The notes under the pieces: model-generated
The model's input: the letters and a program-made list of their open reading frames with translations, nothing else
What the model was told of the DNA's origin: nothing
The model's database searches: none
In this document: positions 5,159 to 5,236 of the stretch, piece after piece
Numbering within the stretch: the first letter of the stretch is position 1
Layout: each line of letters opens with the position of its first letter
Made by a program: the position numbers and the translations under genes
Source of the DNA: Symbiobacteriaceae bacterium
GTDB lineage: Bacteria; Bacillota_E; Symbiobacteriia; Symbiobacteriales; Symbiobacteriaceae
Direction: 5' to 3'
Length of the DNA stretch: 5,236 nt
NCBI GenBank assembly: GCA_027356675.1
Contig: DAHVXO010000090.1
Location: forward strand, 1 to 5,236

Positions 5159-5187
5159 TTGTTTTAACGTCCAATACATGATAATAT
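5159..5187 (+). promoter_or_regulatory. possible sigma-70 promoter for a gene beyond the right edge
   Basis: TTGTTT (5159-5164) and TAATAT (5182-5187) are separated by 17 bases in a locally AT-rich stretch, after 600 bases of GC-rich sequence. The -35 box matches consensus weakly (3 of 6) and the -10 moderately (4 of 6). Position, about 45 bases before a strong Shine-Dalgarno, supports it more than the box scores do. Confidence 0.35.
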
Positions 5188-5190
5188 CAA

Positions 5191-5236
5191 TCCTGATGAG
5201 TCCCGTTATATGGTTGTGATGCCGAAATCAGGAGGT
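5191..5236 (+). promoter_or_regulatory. leader with strong Shine-Dalgarno sequestered in a predicted hairpin
   Basis: The window ends in TCAGGAGGT, an almost perfect complement of the 16S rRNA tail, so a plus-strand gene should start within about ten bases past the edge. TCCTGAT at 5191-5197 is the exact reverse complement of ATCAGGA at 5227-5233, giving a 7-bp stem over a 29-base loop that buries the first half of the Shine-Dalgarno. This could limit translation, as in leader-controlled genes. No known riboswitch class was recognised. Confidence 0.45.

Noticed and set aside
5193..5227. Hammerhead-ribozyme-like core: CTGATGAG followed after about 20 bases by CGAAA
   Set aside because: Stem II fails after its first G-C pair (T against C, then no run of pairs), and the CTGAT bases are better explained by pairing with ATCAG of the Shine-Dalgarno stem. 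Stem III would lie outside the window, so it cannot be fully excluded, but there is no positive support.

Overview
The window looks like a GC-rich bacterial chromosome segment (most likely assembled from an environmental genome) with three unlike parts. The phylum cannot be fixed from sequence alone. The split layout, the high-GC bacterial codon use and the cassette-type recombination site would fit a proteobacterium or an environmental lineage of the NC10 or Nitrospirota kind, but this is only a guess.

Part 1, positions 1-2270, minus strand: an integron-like gene-cassette stretch. In transcription order (right to left) it holds the 3' remnant of a paralogue of a small Cys-rich protein, a truncated cassette recombination site (attC-like), a 208-residue Cys-rich conserved protein of unknown function, a complete-looking 59-bp attC-like site just after its stop, and a 132-residue Cys-rich conserved protein of unknown function. 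A possible 28-residue ORF follows, whose GTG start overlaps the preceding stop. Last comes an ANT(6)/AadE-like aminoglycoside nucleotidyltransferase that runs off the left edge. That gene is absent from the obvious closed ORFs because its stop lies outside the window; it was read directly from the reverse complement.

Part 2, positions 2271-4125, plus strand: about 400 bp of hairpin-rich non-coding DNA, then a tight two-gene unit. The first gene is a LOG-family (TIGR00730-type) nucleotide phosphoribohydrolase of 190 residues. The second, 22 bp later, is a formamidopyrimidine-DNA glycosylase (Fpg/MutM family). Its conserved N-terminus, including the catalytic Met-Pro-Glu start, is present and in frame but is interrupted by two TAG codons, at codons 4 and 27. 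Everything after codon 27 is intact. This is either a very young pseudogene or a case of amber readthrough or recoding, and it is the most notable single observation in the window.

Part 3, positions 4126-5236: no convincing intact gene. It holds a decayed minus-strand piece resembling the C-terminal part of an M48 metalloprotease, then about 600 bp of mosaic repeats (three copies of a CTGAGGCnCCTATCC element, two strong hairpins, short duplicated blocks). At the right edge is an AT-rich leader with a possible promoter and a strong Shine-Dalgarno sequence that is partly buried in a predicted hairpin. That leader should belong to a plus-strand gene beginning just beyond the window.
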